Below, piece by piece: positions 26,898 through 35,585 of a DNA stretch of 64,000 nucleotides (its first letter is position 1; every line of letters begins with the position of its first letter). The translations under genes were made by a program, and so were the position numbers. The stretch comes from Halomonas sp. ALS9 (GTDB lineage Bacteria; Pseudomonadota; Gammaproteobacteria; Pseudomonadales; Halomonadaceae). The stretch covers positions 124,001 to 188,000 of the forward strand of contig NZ_LXRG01000054.1 in the NCBI RefSeq assembly GCF_001651035.1, written 5' to 3'. The notes below the pieces were generated by a model. It was not told where the DNA came from. It ran no database searches and saw only the letters and a program-made list of their open reading frames with translations.

Positions 26898-27811
26898 CGG
26901 GTTGGCTCACTGTCTGCCTGTTAGCGGGACTACTGACCGGCTGCTCCAGCGCTCCTCCATCATCATCCCAGCGAGCGGCCGCGCCTAGCGCCAGCCAGAT
27001 TAGCGGCGACTGGGTGCAAGTACAGCGTGGTGATACGCTGGGTAAACTGGCGACCCGAGCTAACGTGCCACTAGAACGCTTGCAGCGCTTTAACCCTGGC
27101 GTCGATGCACGGCGCCTGGAAGTTGGCCAACGCCTGCTAATTCCCACCCAGCAAGAGCGAGCACCTTCCGGCGGCCCCTACCGCTACCAAATCCGTCCTG
27201 GCGATACGTTTTCAAGCATCGCCCGGCATTTTGGCACGACCAGTGGCCGCATCCAGGGTGCCAACCCTAGTGCCTCTCCCACTAGCTTGAGAATCGGCCA
27301 AGTAATCAGCCTGCCGCTTGGCGGTTCTGCGCCACGCAGCTCATCGCAACGTCCGCCGAGTAGCAGTGGTTCTTCCAACGCTAACAAGCCTGCCGTTGCG
27401 CCCACCAGTAGTCCGCCCAGCCAGGCATTGCCCTCTTCCGCCAGGCGCTGGCCCTGGCCATTGGATGATTATCGTGTGGTTCGCCGCTTCGGGCCGGACA
27501 GCCGGGGCACCCTACAGCCCATGCTGCTGGCTACTCAGGCTGGCGCCCAAGCTAAGTCCGTCGCCCCCGGCGAGGTGCGCTTTGCCGATGGCATGCGCCA
27601 GCTAGGTGAAGTGGTGATTGTGCATCATGCTGATAATTTGCAGACCGTATACGCCCTTTGCGAGCGCATTTTGGTTGAAGTGGGTAAGCAGGTAAGCGCG
27701 GGAGACCCACTGTGCGAAGTAGGTCAAAGTAGTGCTACTCAGCGCTATGATTTACTCTTTGACCTGCGCCAAGGCGGCAAACCCATCGATCCCAAGCAGG
27801 TGTTGCGCTAA
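26834..27811 (+). CDS. LysM/degenerate-M23 lipoprotein (NlpD-like)
   Basis: A 325-residue lipoprotein with lipobox LLTGC (Cys37). Two LysM peptidoglycan-binding modules lie at about 61-104 (VQRGDTLGKLATRANV) and 116-160 (IRPGDTFSSIARHFGTT), followed by a Ser-rich linker and a C-terminal LytM/M23 fold (about 205-320). The zinc ligands of active M23 peptidases are missing: no HXXXD and no HXH, with YALCERI where YAHL is expected. It therefore likely activates a cell-wall amidase, as NlpD and EnvC do. The only usable start is ATG 26834, 64 bases inside the acyltransferase gene, because no ATG, GTG or TTG lies in frame after that stop. Confidence 0.82.
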   Translation: MDQCTLVGKRWHAGQPNRSRLTGWLTVCLLAGLLTGCSSAPPSSSQRAAAPSASQISGDWVQVQRGDTLGKLATRANVPLERLQRFNPGVDARRLEVGQRLLIPTQQERAPSGGPYRYQIRPGDTFSSIARHFGTTSGRIQGANPSASPTSLRIGQVISLPLGGSAPRSSSQRPPSSSGSSNANKPAVAPTSSPPSQALPSSARRWPWPLDDYRVVRRFGPDSRGTLQPMLLATQAGAQAKSVAPGEVRFADGMRQLGEVVIVHHADNLQTVYALCERILVEVGKQVSAGDPLCEVGQSSATQRYDLLFDLRQGGKPIDPKQVLR

Positions 27812-27855
27812 AACACTCGTTTGATAATGCCTTCCTTAGTAATACAGCACTCTAT

Positions 27856-27887
27856 CAAAAAGCGGCCCCTGTTTATGTAGGGGCCGC
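27856..27887 (-). terminator. Terminator of gcvT
   Basis: Perfect 8-bp stem GCGGCCCC/GGGGCCGC with a 10-base loop. On the minus strand it is followed by TTTTTG. It lies 19 bases after the gcvT stop. Confidence 0.85.
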
Positions 27888-27905
27888 GGGTAGGAGAGCG
27901 CGTTT

Positions 27906-29018
27906 CTAACCGCGATAGTAGCCAGGTTTCACAAATGGCATAGGGGTTACCACCATAGGTAACTGCTTACCGCGAACTACCGCGAACACGGCACTTTGCG
28001 GCGCTTCCAGTTCGCGACTGACATAGCCCATCGCCACCGGTTTACCGACGCTTGGGCCAAAACTGCCGGAGGTCACTATCCCGACCTCATTGCCCGCCTC
28101 GTCAACCAACGGCGCCCCCTCACGCACTGGCGCGCGGCCTTCAGCTAATAACCCAACACGCTTGCGGGTATGGTCTTTGGCATCGACCTGATGAAGAATC
28201 ACATCAGCCCCTGGAAAACCGCCAGGCCGATCACCATCACGGCGACGCGGCTTGCCGATTGCCCAGATCAGACCCGCTTCCACCGGCGTGGTTTGCTCAT
28301 TCATATCATGTCCGTAAAGGCATAAACCCGCTTCCAAACGCAGCGAGTCACGCGCTCCCAGGCCAATCGCTTCGACTTCGGGCTCTGCGAGAAGCTGCTC
28401 AGCTATGGCTTCACAGGCATCGGCTGCGACAGAAATCTCAAAACCATCTTCACCGGTATAGCCACTGCGGCTTACCCATACCTCCTGCCCAGCAATGGCG
28501 AAACGTCCATGCTGCATAAACACCAGCTCACAGGCTTCAGGGCAAAGCCGCTGCATGACATCCCGCGCCTGGGGCCCCTGCAGCGCCAGCAAGCCACGAT
28601 CTAACGGCTCGATTGTATGGGTTGATGCCAAATTTAGGCGTAGGTGCGCCAGGTCTTGATCCTTACAGGCCGCGTTGACTACTAAATAGAAGTGATCGCC
28701 TGCGTTGACCACCATTAGGTCGTCAAGAATGCCGCCTTCGTTGTTGGTAAAGAGCCCGTAACGCTGCGCGCCCTTTTCGAGCCCCACCAAATCAGCGGGG
28801 ATTAGGGTTTCTAGGGCCTCGGCCACATTATCGCCAGAAACACTAATCTGCCCCATATGGGAGACATCAAACAGGCCGCACTTTTGACGGGTGTGCTCAT
28901 GCTCTTTTTTGACCCCCAGCGGATACTGCACCGGCATATCGTAGCCTGCAAAAGGCACCATCTTGGCACCCAGCATAAGGTGCAACGCGTGCAGCGGCGT
29001 TTGCTTTAATTCGGACAT
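27906..29018 (-). CDS. gcvT: Glycine cleavage T-protein (aminomethyltransferase)
   Basis: A 370-residue T-protein that moves the methylene group from the lipoyl-bound aminomethyl of H-protein to tetrahydrofolate, releasing ammonia. Family stretches FAGYDMPVQYPLGV, LFDVSHMGQI, SRSGYTGEDGFEI and SLRLEAGLCLYGHDM are present. The ATG at 29018 is preceded by GAGGA. A GTG 15 bases upstream would include that site and is rejected. It is downstream of, and co-directional with, the Na/alanine-glycine symporter but separated by a strong terminator, and is split from gcvHP, which run the other way. Confidence 0.95.
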   Translation of the reverse strand: MSELKQTPLHALHLMLGAKMVPFAGYDMPVQYPLGVKKEHEHTRQKCGLFDVSHMGQISVSGDNVAEALETLIPADLVGLEKGAQRYGLFTNNEGGILDDLMVVNAGDHFYLVVNAACKDQDLAHLRLNLASTHTIEPLDRGLLALQGPQARDVMQRLCPEACELVFMQHGRFAIAGQEVWVSRSGYTGEDGFEISVAADACEAIAEQLLAEPEVEAIGLGARDSLRLEAGLCLYGHDMNEQTTPVEAGLIWAIGKPRRRDGDRPGGFPGADVILHQVDAKDHTRKRVGLLAEGRAPVREGAPLVDEAGNEVGIVTSGSFGPSVGKPVAMGYVSRELEAPQSAVFAVVRGKQLPMVVTPMPFVKPGYYRG

Positions 29019-29031
29019 GGGGGGATTCCTC

Positions 29032-29071
29032 ACTTAAAAATTGTTAACTTAAAAATGCTTAGCTTAAAAAA
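29032..29071. repeat. 15-bp-period tandem repeat upstream of gcvT
   Basis: ACTTAAAAATTGTTA, ACTTAAAAATGCTTA and a third partial GCTTAAAAAA follow with a 15-base period, ending within the T tract of the symporter terminator. The AT-rich array sits where a gcvT promoter would be expected. Confidence 0.65.
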
Positions 29072-29105
29072 GAGAACGGGAAGCCACTGGTTAAGTGTCT
29101 TCCCG
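29064..29105 (-). terminator. Terminator of the alanine/glycine symporter gene
   Basis: Stem CGGGAAG-A-CACT paired with AGTG-G-CTTCCCG around a 5-base loop (29077-29105), followed on the minus strand by TTCTCTTTTTT. It separates the symporter from gcvT. Confidence 0.85.
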
Positions 29106-29164
29106 ACTCTACTGTTATTCACGTCTTGTCTTCACCTACAGCGCTTATTAACACGCTGCGGGTA

Positions 29165-30574
29165 TTATTGATCGTGATCCAGCTCTTCACCCGGCAGTAC
29201 GTCTTTGCCGTCGAAATAGTCCTTGGTTAGCTTAAAGACTACCGGTGAAAGCAGTGCCAAGGCAATTAGGTTCGGGATCGCCATCATGGCGTTGAAGGTA
29301 TCCGCCATGAGCCAGATAAAGCCTAGTTGCGCGATAGCGCCCAGCGGGATGGCCAGTACGAACAGCACTCGGTAGATCATAATTGAGCGCGTGCCAAACA
29401 GGAACTGGCAGCACTTCTCGCCGTAAAATGACCAGCCTAGGATGGTGGTAAAGGCAAAAATGGCCAACGCAATTGCCACGATCTGATTACCAAAGCCAGG
29501 CAGTGCAGCGTCAAACGAGAGCGCTGTTAGCGACGCACCGGCTTCGCCGTCAATCCATACCGTTGAGGTCAAAATCACCAGCGCGGTAATCGTGCATACA
29601 ATAATGGTATCGATAAAGGTACCCAGCATCGCGATTAGGCCCTGGCGCACCGGATTTTTGGTTTTTGCCGCCGCGTGCGCGATAGGCGCACTACCCAAAC
29701 CCGCTTCATTAGAGAAAATACCGCGCGCCACACCAAAACGAATCGCCGCCATAACCGCCGCTCCGGCAAAACCACCGGCCGCCGCCATGGGGTTGAAAGC
29801 GTAGTAGAAGATCAAACCAAAGGCCTCACCGATCTGCCCGGCATTGATGATCAATACCAGCAGGCCAGCCACTACGTAGGCAATGCCCATAATGGGCACC
29901 AGCTTGCCCGCTACTTTAGCAATGCGCTTGATACCGCCCAGAATCACCGCGCCCGCCAACACCATAATGACCACACCCGTGAGCCAGTGCGGCACACCGA
30001 AGGTGGCGTCCATAGCATCAGCAACAGAGTTGGACTGAACGGTATTGCCGATGCCAAAGGCAGCGACGGCGCCAAAGAATGAAAATAGGCCGCCCAACCA
30101 TAGCCACTTTTTACCCAGGCCATTTTTGATGTAGAACATCGGCCCACCCACATGGAAACCCGTACTGTCAGTTTCACGATAACGCACGGCCAGCACTGCT
30201 TCGGCAAACTTAGTAGCCATCCCTACCAGTGCGGTAATCCACATCCAAAACACAGCGCCGGGGCCACCTAATGCAATGGCCGTGGCAACACCGGCAATAT
30301 TACCGGTGCCGATGGTCGCAGAGAGCGCGGTCATCAAGGCGTCAAAAGGCGATATTTCACCTTCGTCAACCTCTTTGGCTGGCACTGCTTTACCCACCCC
30401 AGGTTTTGCATCACGGCCCGCCCACATTAGCTTGAAACCCATGCCGAGCTTTCTTATCGGCATCAGTTTCAAGCCAAGCTGCAGGTAAATCCCCACACCG
30501 AGTAGCAGAATCAACATGACGGGCCCCCAGACCACGCCGTTGATTGCCCCTAAAAGGCTAGTTAATGCTTCCAT
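29165..30574 (-). CDS. Alanine/glycine:cation symporter (AGCS family)
   Basis: A 469-residue inner-membrane carrier of the AGCS family that imports alanine or glycine with sodium. About 10-11 hydrophobic helices are visible. Family stretches include ALSATIGTGNIAGVATAIALGG (shortened here), GVARGIFSNEAGLGSAPIAHA and GWSFYGEKC. I choose ATG 30574 because GAGGA is seven bases upstream. The ATG two codons earlier touches that site. Its placement between gcvT and gcvHP suggests a glycine supply role for the cleavage system, which is inference. Confidence 0.93.
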   Translation of the reverse strand: MEALTSLLGAINGVVWGPVMLILLLGVGIYLQLGLKLMPIRKLGMGFKLMWAGRDAKPGVGKAVPAKEVDEGEISPFDALMTALSATIGTGNIAGVATAIALGGPGAVFWMWITALVGMATKFAEAVLAVRYRETDSTGFHVGGPMFYIKNGLGKKWLWLGGLFSFFGAVAAFGIGNTVQSNSVADAMDATFGVPHWLTGVVIMVLAGAVILGGIKRIAKVAGKLVPIMGIAYVVAGLLVLIINAGQIGEAFGLIFYYAFNPMAAAGGFAGAAVMAAIRFGVARGIFSNEAGLGSAPIAHAAAKTKNPVRQGLIAMLGTFIDTIIVCTITALVILTSTVWIDGEAGASLTALSFDAALPGFGNQIVAIALAIFAFTTILGWSFYGEKCCQFLFGTRSIMIYRVLFVLAIPLGAIAQLGFIWLMADTFNAMMAIPNLIALALLSPVVFKLTKDYFDGKDVLPGEELDHDQ

Positions 30575-30592
30575 GTTCATTTCCTCGCTTTG

Positions 30593-30618
30593 TTGGTATG
30601 CAATTATTGGTATGCAAT
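30593..30618. repeat. 14-bp-period tandem duplication upstream of the symporter
   Basis: TTGGTATGCAAT at 30593-30604 and again at 30607-30618, directly upstream of the symporter ribosome site, so it is inside the leader. Confidence 0.7.
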
Positions 30619-30712
30619 GGTGGTGTGTAGTGTTGGTCGGTTACCACATCTTGGTTATATCTGACGTCGCTATTGCTGATTAGCATAGGATGTGAATGTT
30701 TTACACCATAAA

Positions 30713-30824
30713 CTTAGCAAGCATCTAGGGTGATGTCGCTTGCGCATAGAGGATACCGCTTTTTTCACAACTCTCTACCCTGCGCAAACCCTGCGCTACA
30801 TCGCCTGAATAGCTTGCTGCTAAG
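30713..30824. repeat. Long imperfect palindrome in the symporter-gcvH spacer
   Basis: The left half (CTTAGCAAGC, GGGTGATGT, CGCTTGCGCA, TAGAG) and the reverse complement of the right half (CTTAGCAGCAAGC, GGCGATGTAGCGC, TTTGCGCA, TAGAG) match in order, with small insertions and a roughly 20-base centre. The 406-base spacer 30575-30980 otherwise holds the tandem repeat at 30593, a GTTTCC/GGAAAC dyad at 30853-30868 and the AGGA site of gcvH. I saw no glycine riboswitch core. The element is MITE-like or a large regulatory hairpin. Confidence 0.6.
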
Positions 30825-30980
30825 GGTTAACCATGGAGCAACGAAGAAATTTGTTTCCGATTGGAAACACGTTAACATGCTTGTTTATTGGCTCGTCCTG
30901 CCCTAGCCACTATTCGCCAAGGCGAGCGACAACCGTTAGTATGCTCGGGCCCAGAAAACTGTTTCATATAGGAAAACATC

Positions 30981-31370
30981 ATGAGCAATCTTCCTGCCAA
31001 TCTCCGTTACGCTGAAAGCCACGAATGGGTGCTGGATAATCAAGACGGCACAGTTACCGTAGGCATTACTGATCACGCCCAGCAAGCGCTAGGTGATGTC
31101 GTGTTTGTTGAACTGCCTGAAGTAGGTACAGCGCTAAGCAAAGGTCAAGAGTTTGGCGTTATCGAATCGGTCAAAGCCGCTTCTGATCTTTACTCGCCGG
31201 TTGTTGGCGAAGTCATCGAAGTCAATGACGCCCTTGAAGACGCCCCCGAAACGGTCAACGAAGCGCCTTATGAAGGTGGCTGGATTATGAAAGTGCGCTT
31301 AGACAGTGACTCCCTTGATGGCCTGCTAGATGCAGATGCCTATCAAGCAACGCTAAGCGCTGACGACTAA
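30981..31370 (+). CDS. gcvH: Glycine cleavage H-protein
   Basis: The 129-residue lipoyl carrier of the glycine cleavage system. The lipoyl-lysine motif is [18 protein letters not shown] (Lys in ESVKA). AGGA precedes the ATG. It shuttles the aminomethyl group from P-protein to T-protein and is reoxidised by dihydrolipoamide dehydrogenase, which is not in the window. It is the first gene of gcvH-gcvP, with 97 bases between them containing a hairpin. Confidence 0.97.
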   Translation: MSNLPANLRYAESHEWVLDNQDGTVTVGITDHAQQALGDVVFVELPEVGTALSKGQEFGVIESVKAASDLYSPVVGEVIEVNDALEDAPETVNEAPYEGGWIMKVRLDSDSLDGLLDADAYQATLSADD

Positions 31371-31391
31371 AGGCGGTAACTAAATCATATT

Positions 31392-31421
31392 TAAGAGCCT
31401 GCCCTTTATGGTGGGCTCTTA
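31392..31421 (+). terminator. Intercistronic hairpin between gcvH and gcvP
   Basis: TAAGAGCC/GGCTCTTA arms around a 14-base loop that can pair further. There is no T run after it, so it more likely trims or attenuates the gcvHP message, adjusting the H:P ratio, than ends it. Confidence 0.4.
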
Positions 31422-31467
31422 GCCTAACGCCCTGCACGGTTCTCTCTTAACGTCCGGAATCTTCTTC

Positions 31468-34362
31468 ATGTCTCTTGAAACACGCCGTCTGGCCGAGCTG
31501 GCCGATCACGATGCTTTTATCAAACGCCATAATGGTCCCAGTCAAGATGACGTGGCCACCATGTTAAAAGCGCTCAACATGCAGCACATGGAAGATCTGA
31601 TTGAACAGACCGTGCCGAGCGATATTCGTCTTGGCCGCGAGCTAGCGCTTGATGAACCGCGCAGCGAAGCAGAAGCACTAGAGTACCTAGCCCAGCTAGC
31701 GCGGCAGAACCGCGTGGCTAAGAGCTATATTGGCCAGGGCTATTACGGCACCCATATGCCCGCGGTGATTCAGCGCAACGTATTGGAAAACCCAGGCTGG
31801 TACACGGCCTACACCCCCTACCAACCTGAGATTTCTCAAGGCCGCCTGGAAGGCTTGCTTAACTTCCAGCAAGTGGTCATGGATTTAACCGGCATGGAGC
31901 TGGCGAATGCATCGCTGCTCGACGAAGCCACCGCCGCCGCCGAAGCCATGGCGCTGTGTAAGCGTGGCAATAAGAAAAGCAAATCCAACGCTTTTTTCGT
32001 CGCCGACGACGTTTTCCCGCAAACGCTGGACGTGGTCAAAACCCGCGCTGAGTTCTTTGGCTTTGAGTTAATCACCGGGCCTGCGGAAGAGCTGGCCAAC
32101 CACGATGTCTTTGGGGCGCTTGTACAGTACCCCTCCGCCAGTGGTGAAGTGCGCGATCTGGCACCGCTATTAAGCGCCGCGGCTAAGCGCAATATCATGA
32201 CCTGTGTCGCCAGCGATCTTTTGAGTCTGGTGCTGCTTAAAGAACCCGGTCAGCTCGGTGCGGATATTGTGGTGGGTAACTCCCAGCGCTTTGGCGTACC
32301 CATGGGCTTTGGCGGCCCCCATGCGGCGTTCTTTGCTACATCCGACAAGCTCAAGCGCTCGATCCCTGGGCGTATCATCGGCGTCTCCAAAGATAGCCGT
32401 GGCAACACGGCGCTGCGCATGGCGATGCAGACCCGCGAGCAGCATATCCGCCGCGAGAAAGCGACCTCTAACATCTGCACTGCCCAGGCGCTCCTGGCCA
32501 ACATTGCCGGCTTTTACGCCACTTATCATGGCGCTGAAGGCCTGCGCAAAATTGCTGGCCGCGTTCACCGCTTGGCGACCCTGCTTGCCGAAGGCCTCAA
32601 GCAGGCAGGTATAACGCTCGCCCATGATAGCTGGTTTGATACACTGCGCTTGACCGGCATTGACGCTGGCAAGATCCATGGCCGCGCCATGACCCATGAT
32701 ATTAATTTGCACTACTTCGACAATGGCGATGTGGGCATCAGTCTGGATGAAACCACCACCGCCCGCGACGTAGCAACGCTGTTTGACGTACTGCTGGGTG
32801 ACGAGCACGGTCTGGCCGTTGCTGTTCTGGACGAGCAGGTAGTGGCTAACGGCGCTACAGGCATTCCCGCTGCCTGTAAGCGCGAAAGCGGCTTCTTGAG
32901 TCATCCCACCTTTAGCCGCTACCGCAGCGAGACCGAAATGCTGCGCTACTTGAAGCGTCTGGAGAATAAGGATCTGTCGCTTGCCCATGCAATGATTCCG
33001 CTCGGCTCCTGTACCATGAAGCTCAACGCCACCAGCGAGATGATCCCCGTTTCCTGGCCATCGTTTGCGCATCTGCACCCCTTCGCACCCCGCGATCAGG
33101 TAGCTGGCTATCACCAAATGATCGACGAGCTCTCGGCCTTCCTGGTCGAAGTCACCGGTTACGATCATCTCTCGATGCAGCCCAACTCCGGCGCTCAGGG
33201 TGAATACGCAGGCTTAGTGGCAATTCGCCGCTACCAGGCGGCCCAGGGTGAGGGTCATCGTGATGTCTGCTTGATTCCCAGCTCCGCCCACGGCACCAAC
33301 CCAGCCTCGGCAGCCATGGTGCAGATGAAAGTAGTGGTGGTCGAGTGTGATCAAAACGGCAATATCGACATGGCTGATTTACGCGCTAAAGCCGAGCACC
33401 ATCGCGATCAGCTCTCAGCCATCATGCTGACGTATCCTTCCACCCATGGTGTGTTTGAAACCAGCGTGCGCGAAGCGTGCAAGGTTGTTCACGACAACGG
33501 TGGTCAGGTGTATATCGATGGCGCCAATATGAACGCCCAGGTCGGCTTAACCCGCCCCGGCGATTTTGGCGGCGATGTGTCTCACCTTAACCTGCATAAA
33601 ACGTTCTGTATTCCCCACGGTGGCGGCGGCCCGGGCATGGGGCCTATCGGCGTTAAAGCCCACCTTGCGCCCTACGTTTCCAACCATGTGGTAACACCGA
33701 TCAATGGCGTCAACACTGATAGCGGTGCGGTCTCGGCAGCGGCTTTCGGCAGCGCCTCTATTCTGCCGATCTCCTGGGCCTACATTAAGATGATGGGCGC
33801 CCGCGGTCTGCGTGAAGCCACCGAGCTTGCCATCCTAAACGCCAACTATATTGCCAAGCGTTTGGAAGCGTCATTCCCGATTCTCTACCGCGGTCAGAAC
33901 GGCACGGTTGCCCATGAATGCATTATCGATATTCGTCCGCTCAAAGCGGCCTCAGGGATTAGCGAGGAGGATATCGCCAAACGCTTAATGGATTACGGTT
34001 TCCACGCTCCGACCATGTCGTTCCCGGTGCCGGGCACTCTGATGATCGAACCGACCGAATCTGAGTCACTGTATGAAATTGACCGCTTCTGCGATGCGAT
34101 GATTGCCATACGAGAAGAGATTGGCCGGGTAGAGAGCGGCAAATGGCCGTTGGATAACAATCCGCTGGTCAATGCGCCGCATACCCAAGCGGATCTAATG
34201 GATAGCGACTGGCAGCGGCCTTATGACCGCCAGTTGGCCGCTTTCCCGACCGCAGCTGTCCAAGCGTCTAAATACTGGCCAGCCGTTAACCGTGTTGATA
34301 ACGTGTTTGGCGACCGTCAGTTAATCTGCTCCTGCCCCAGCATCGATGAATATCGTGACTAA
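31468..34362 (+). CDS. gcvP: Glycine dehydrogenase (decarboxylating), P-protein
   Basis: A 964-residue homodimer-type P-protein that decarboxylates glycine with PLP and loads the remaining aminomethyl on lipoyl-H-protein. The N-terminal half has [13 protein letters not shown] and [20 protein letters not shown]. The C-terminal half has [19 protein letters not shown] and the PLP lysine in [19 protein letters not shown]. Length matches E. coli (957). It ends at a good terminator that extends into the neighbouring LysR gene. Confidence 0.97.
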   Translation: MSLETRRLAELADHDAFIKRHNGPSQDDVATMLKALNMQHMEDLIEQTVPSDIRLGRELALDEPRSEAEALEYLAQLARQNRVAKSYIGQGYYGTHMPAVIQRNVLENPGWYTAYTPYQPEISQGRLEGLLNFQQVVMDLTGMELANASLLDEATAAAEAMALCKRGNKKSKSNAFFVADDVFPQTLDVVKTRAEFFGFELITGPAEELANHDVFGALVQYPSASGEVRDLAPLLSAAAKRNIMTCVASDLLSLVLLKEPGQLGADIVVGNSQRFGVPMGFGGPHAAFFATSDKLKRSIPGRIIGVSKDSRGNTALRMAMQTREQHIRREKATSNICTAQALLANIAGFYATYHGAEGLRKIAGRVHRLATLLAEGLKQAGITLAHDSWFDTLRLTGIDAGKIHGRAMTHDINLHYFDNGDVGISLDETTTARDVATLFDVLLGDEHGLAVAVLDEQVVANGATGIPAACKRESGFLSHPTFSRYRSETEMLRYLKRLENKDLSLAHAMIPLGSCTMKLNATSEMIPVSWPSFAHLHPFAPRDQVAGYHQMIDELSAFLVEVTGYDHLSMQPNSGAQGEYAGLVAIRRYQAAQGEGHRDVCLIPSSAHGTNPASAAMVQMKVVVVECDQNGNIDMADLRAKAEHHRDQLSAIMLTYPSTHGVFETSVREACKVVHDNGGQVYIDGANMNAQVGLTRPGDFGGDVSHLNLHKTFCIPHGGGGPGMGPIGVKAHLAPYVSNHVVTPINGVNTDSGAVSAAAFGSASILPISWAYIKMMGARGLREATELAILNANYIAKRLEASFPILYRGQNGTVAHECIIDIRPLKAASGISEEDIAKRLMDYGFHAPTMSFPVPGTLMIEPTESESLYEIDRFCDAMIAIREEIGRVESGKWPLDNNPLVNAPHTQADLMDSDWQRPYDRQLAAFPTAAVQASKYWPAVNRVDNVFGDRQLICSCPSIDEYRD

Positions 34363-34422
34363 CGGCATAGCTGGCAAGATATGAAGCGATAGCGCTTTAA
34401 ATAGCGCTGGAAGTAACAAGAA

Positions 34423-34467
34423 CACCCTTGGTGCCTTCTCAATTAGACGGCACCAGGGGCGTTTTTT
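34423..34467 (+). terminator. Terminator of gcvP, overlapping the end of the LysR gene
   Basis: Stem of about 12 pairs between CACCCTTGGTGCC (34423-34435) and GGCACCAGGGGCG (34449-34461), followed by TTTTTT. The right arm lies within the last codons of the convergent LysR gene, so one sequence serves both as terminator and as coding DNA. Confidence 0.85.
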
Positions 34468-35344
34468 CTTGTAGACGCTGAGCGTGAAAACCGTCTAACA
34501 GCTTCTCGTAGCGCTTGGGCAGCACCGAGTCACGGCGACGCAGCAAATAGAGCACCTCATTGACCGCATTGGGCAAGTTCAGCGCTTTTACCTGGCGCTG
34601 CCAGGGTGAGGTTTCCAACACCAGTCGCGACACCACGGTAAAGCCTAACCCCCTGGCCACGGCATCCAGCACCATGCTGACTTCGTTGGTAAAGCCTTGA
34701 TGACGAAAATGGGTCATGGAGCGAAACTCGTCGGGGTAATTCGCGCGCAGCAACGCATTGGCGTGGTTAATCCCGTCGTAATAATTGAGAAAGCCGATGC
34801 CCATTAAATCTGACAGCGTGCTGCCTGCAAAATCTGCAGGTACCACCAAGCAGAGCGGCTCTTCATGCCAAATAGAGCAATTAAGTTCAGGGTGGCGCAT
34901 TGCCTCGGTGACTATTCCGATGTCATAACGCCCTTCGAGCAGGTCATTAACGATCTCGTGGTTAAACGCAAAGCTATAGTTGACCGTTAAATTAGGGTGC
35001 ATTTGCTGCTGCCCCAATATGTACGGATAAAACATCAGGCCAACGCTGCCCGGCGAAGCAATGCGACAGTCGCCGCTATCCAAGGAGTCATCGTCTAACC
35101 CGTGACGGAACTGCTCATGCTCAGCAAATAGCTTTAAAGCGTAATCGTAAGCACGCCGCCCCGACTCAGTTAGTGTAAAGCTGCGCCCTTTGCGCTCTAG
35201 CAGCTCTTTATTTAAATAGTCTTCTAACTTGCGTACATGCTGGCTTACGCCCGGCTGGGTCATTTCTAAGCGTTGCGCCGTACGGGTAAAGCTGCCTGTT
35301 TCAACAAGCGTAATAAAAGTACGAAAATAGTGGGCATTGAACAT
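34439..35344 (-). CDS. LysR-family transcriptional regulator
   Basis: A LysR-type regulator of about 301 residues. The N-terminal winged helix is FRTFITLVETGSFTRTAQRLEMTQPGVSQHVRKLED, and a ligand domain follows from about residue 90. I use ATG 35344 (MFNAHYFRTF). A GTG 18 codons earlier gives a tail unlike the family. It is divergent from ppnN across two copies of the palindrome TTAGTAACTAA, a candidate operator. The effector is unknown. Confidence 0.85.
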   Translation of the reverse strand: MFNAHYFRTFITLVETGSFTRTAQRLEMTQPGVSQHVRKLEDYLNKELLERKGRSFTLTESGRRAYDYALKLFAEHEQFRHGLDDDSLDSGDCRIASPGSVGLMFYPYILGQQQMHPNLTVNYSFAFNHEIVNDLLEGRYDIGIVTEAMRHPELNCSIWHEEPLCLVVPADFAGSTLSDLMGIGFLNYYDGINHANALLRANYPDEFRSMTHFRHQGFTNEVSMVLDAVARGLGFTVVSRLVLETSPWQRQVKALNLPNAVNEVLYLLRRRDSVLPKRYEKLLDGFHAQRLQEKTPLVPSN

Positions 35345-35412
35345 AGTGAAGCGCCATGGTCTTTGATAACGGTCTTTAGCAGCCCTCTGTGAGAACACGC
35401 TTTAGGCAACAG

Positions 35413-35438
35413 TTTAGTAACTAAAATTTAGTAACTAA
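35413..35438. promoter_or_regulatory. Twin palindromes between LysR and ppnN
   Basis: TTTAGTAACTAA at 35413-35424 and at 35427-35438. Each contains the dyad TTAGT-A-ACTAA, with a period of 14 bases. The position in a divergent LysR spacer suggests an operator, but it may simply be another of the short tandem duplications common in this window. Confidence 0.4.
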
Positions 35439-35585
35439 CAAAAATTACAAAAAGCGCTATTGCCGCCGTTCTATAAAATATGCCTAATAATAGCACAGCC
35501 AGGCGAGCCAGCCGCTGCGCTGTACCGACCGCTTGGGCGTGGTAGTATGCCAAAAGACATCAAACGATTAGGGACAGCCCCGCTA

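Noticed and set aside
30575..30980. Glycine riboswitch in the gcvH/symporter leader
   Set aside because: The conserved GGAGAG and ACCGCCGAAGG-type cores are absent on both strands. The structure seen is a simple long palindrome.
30833..31015. 60-codon frame upstream of and overlapping gcvH
   Set aside because: Overlaps the gcvH ribosome site and start, has no ribosome site of its own and shows no family likeness.
32170..33168. 332-codon frame antisense to gcvP
   Set aside because: Shadow of gcvP, with no protein family features.
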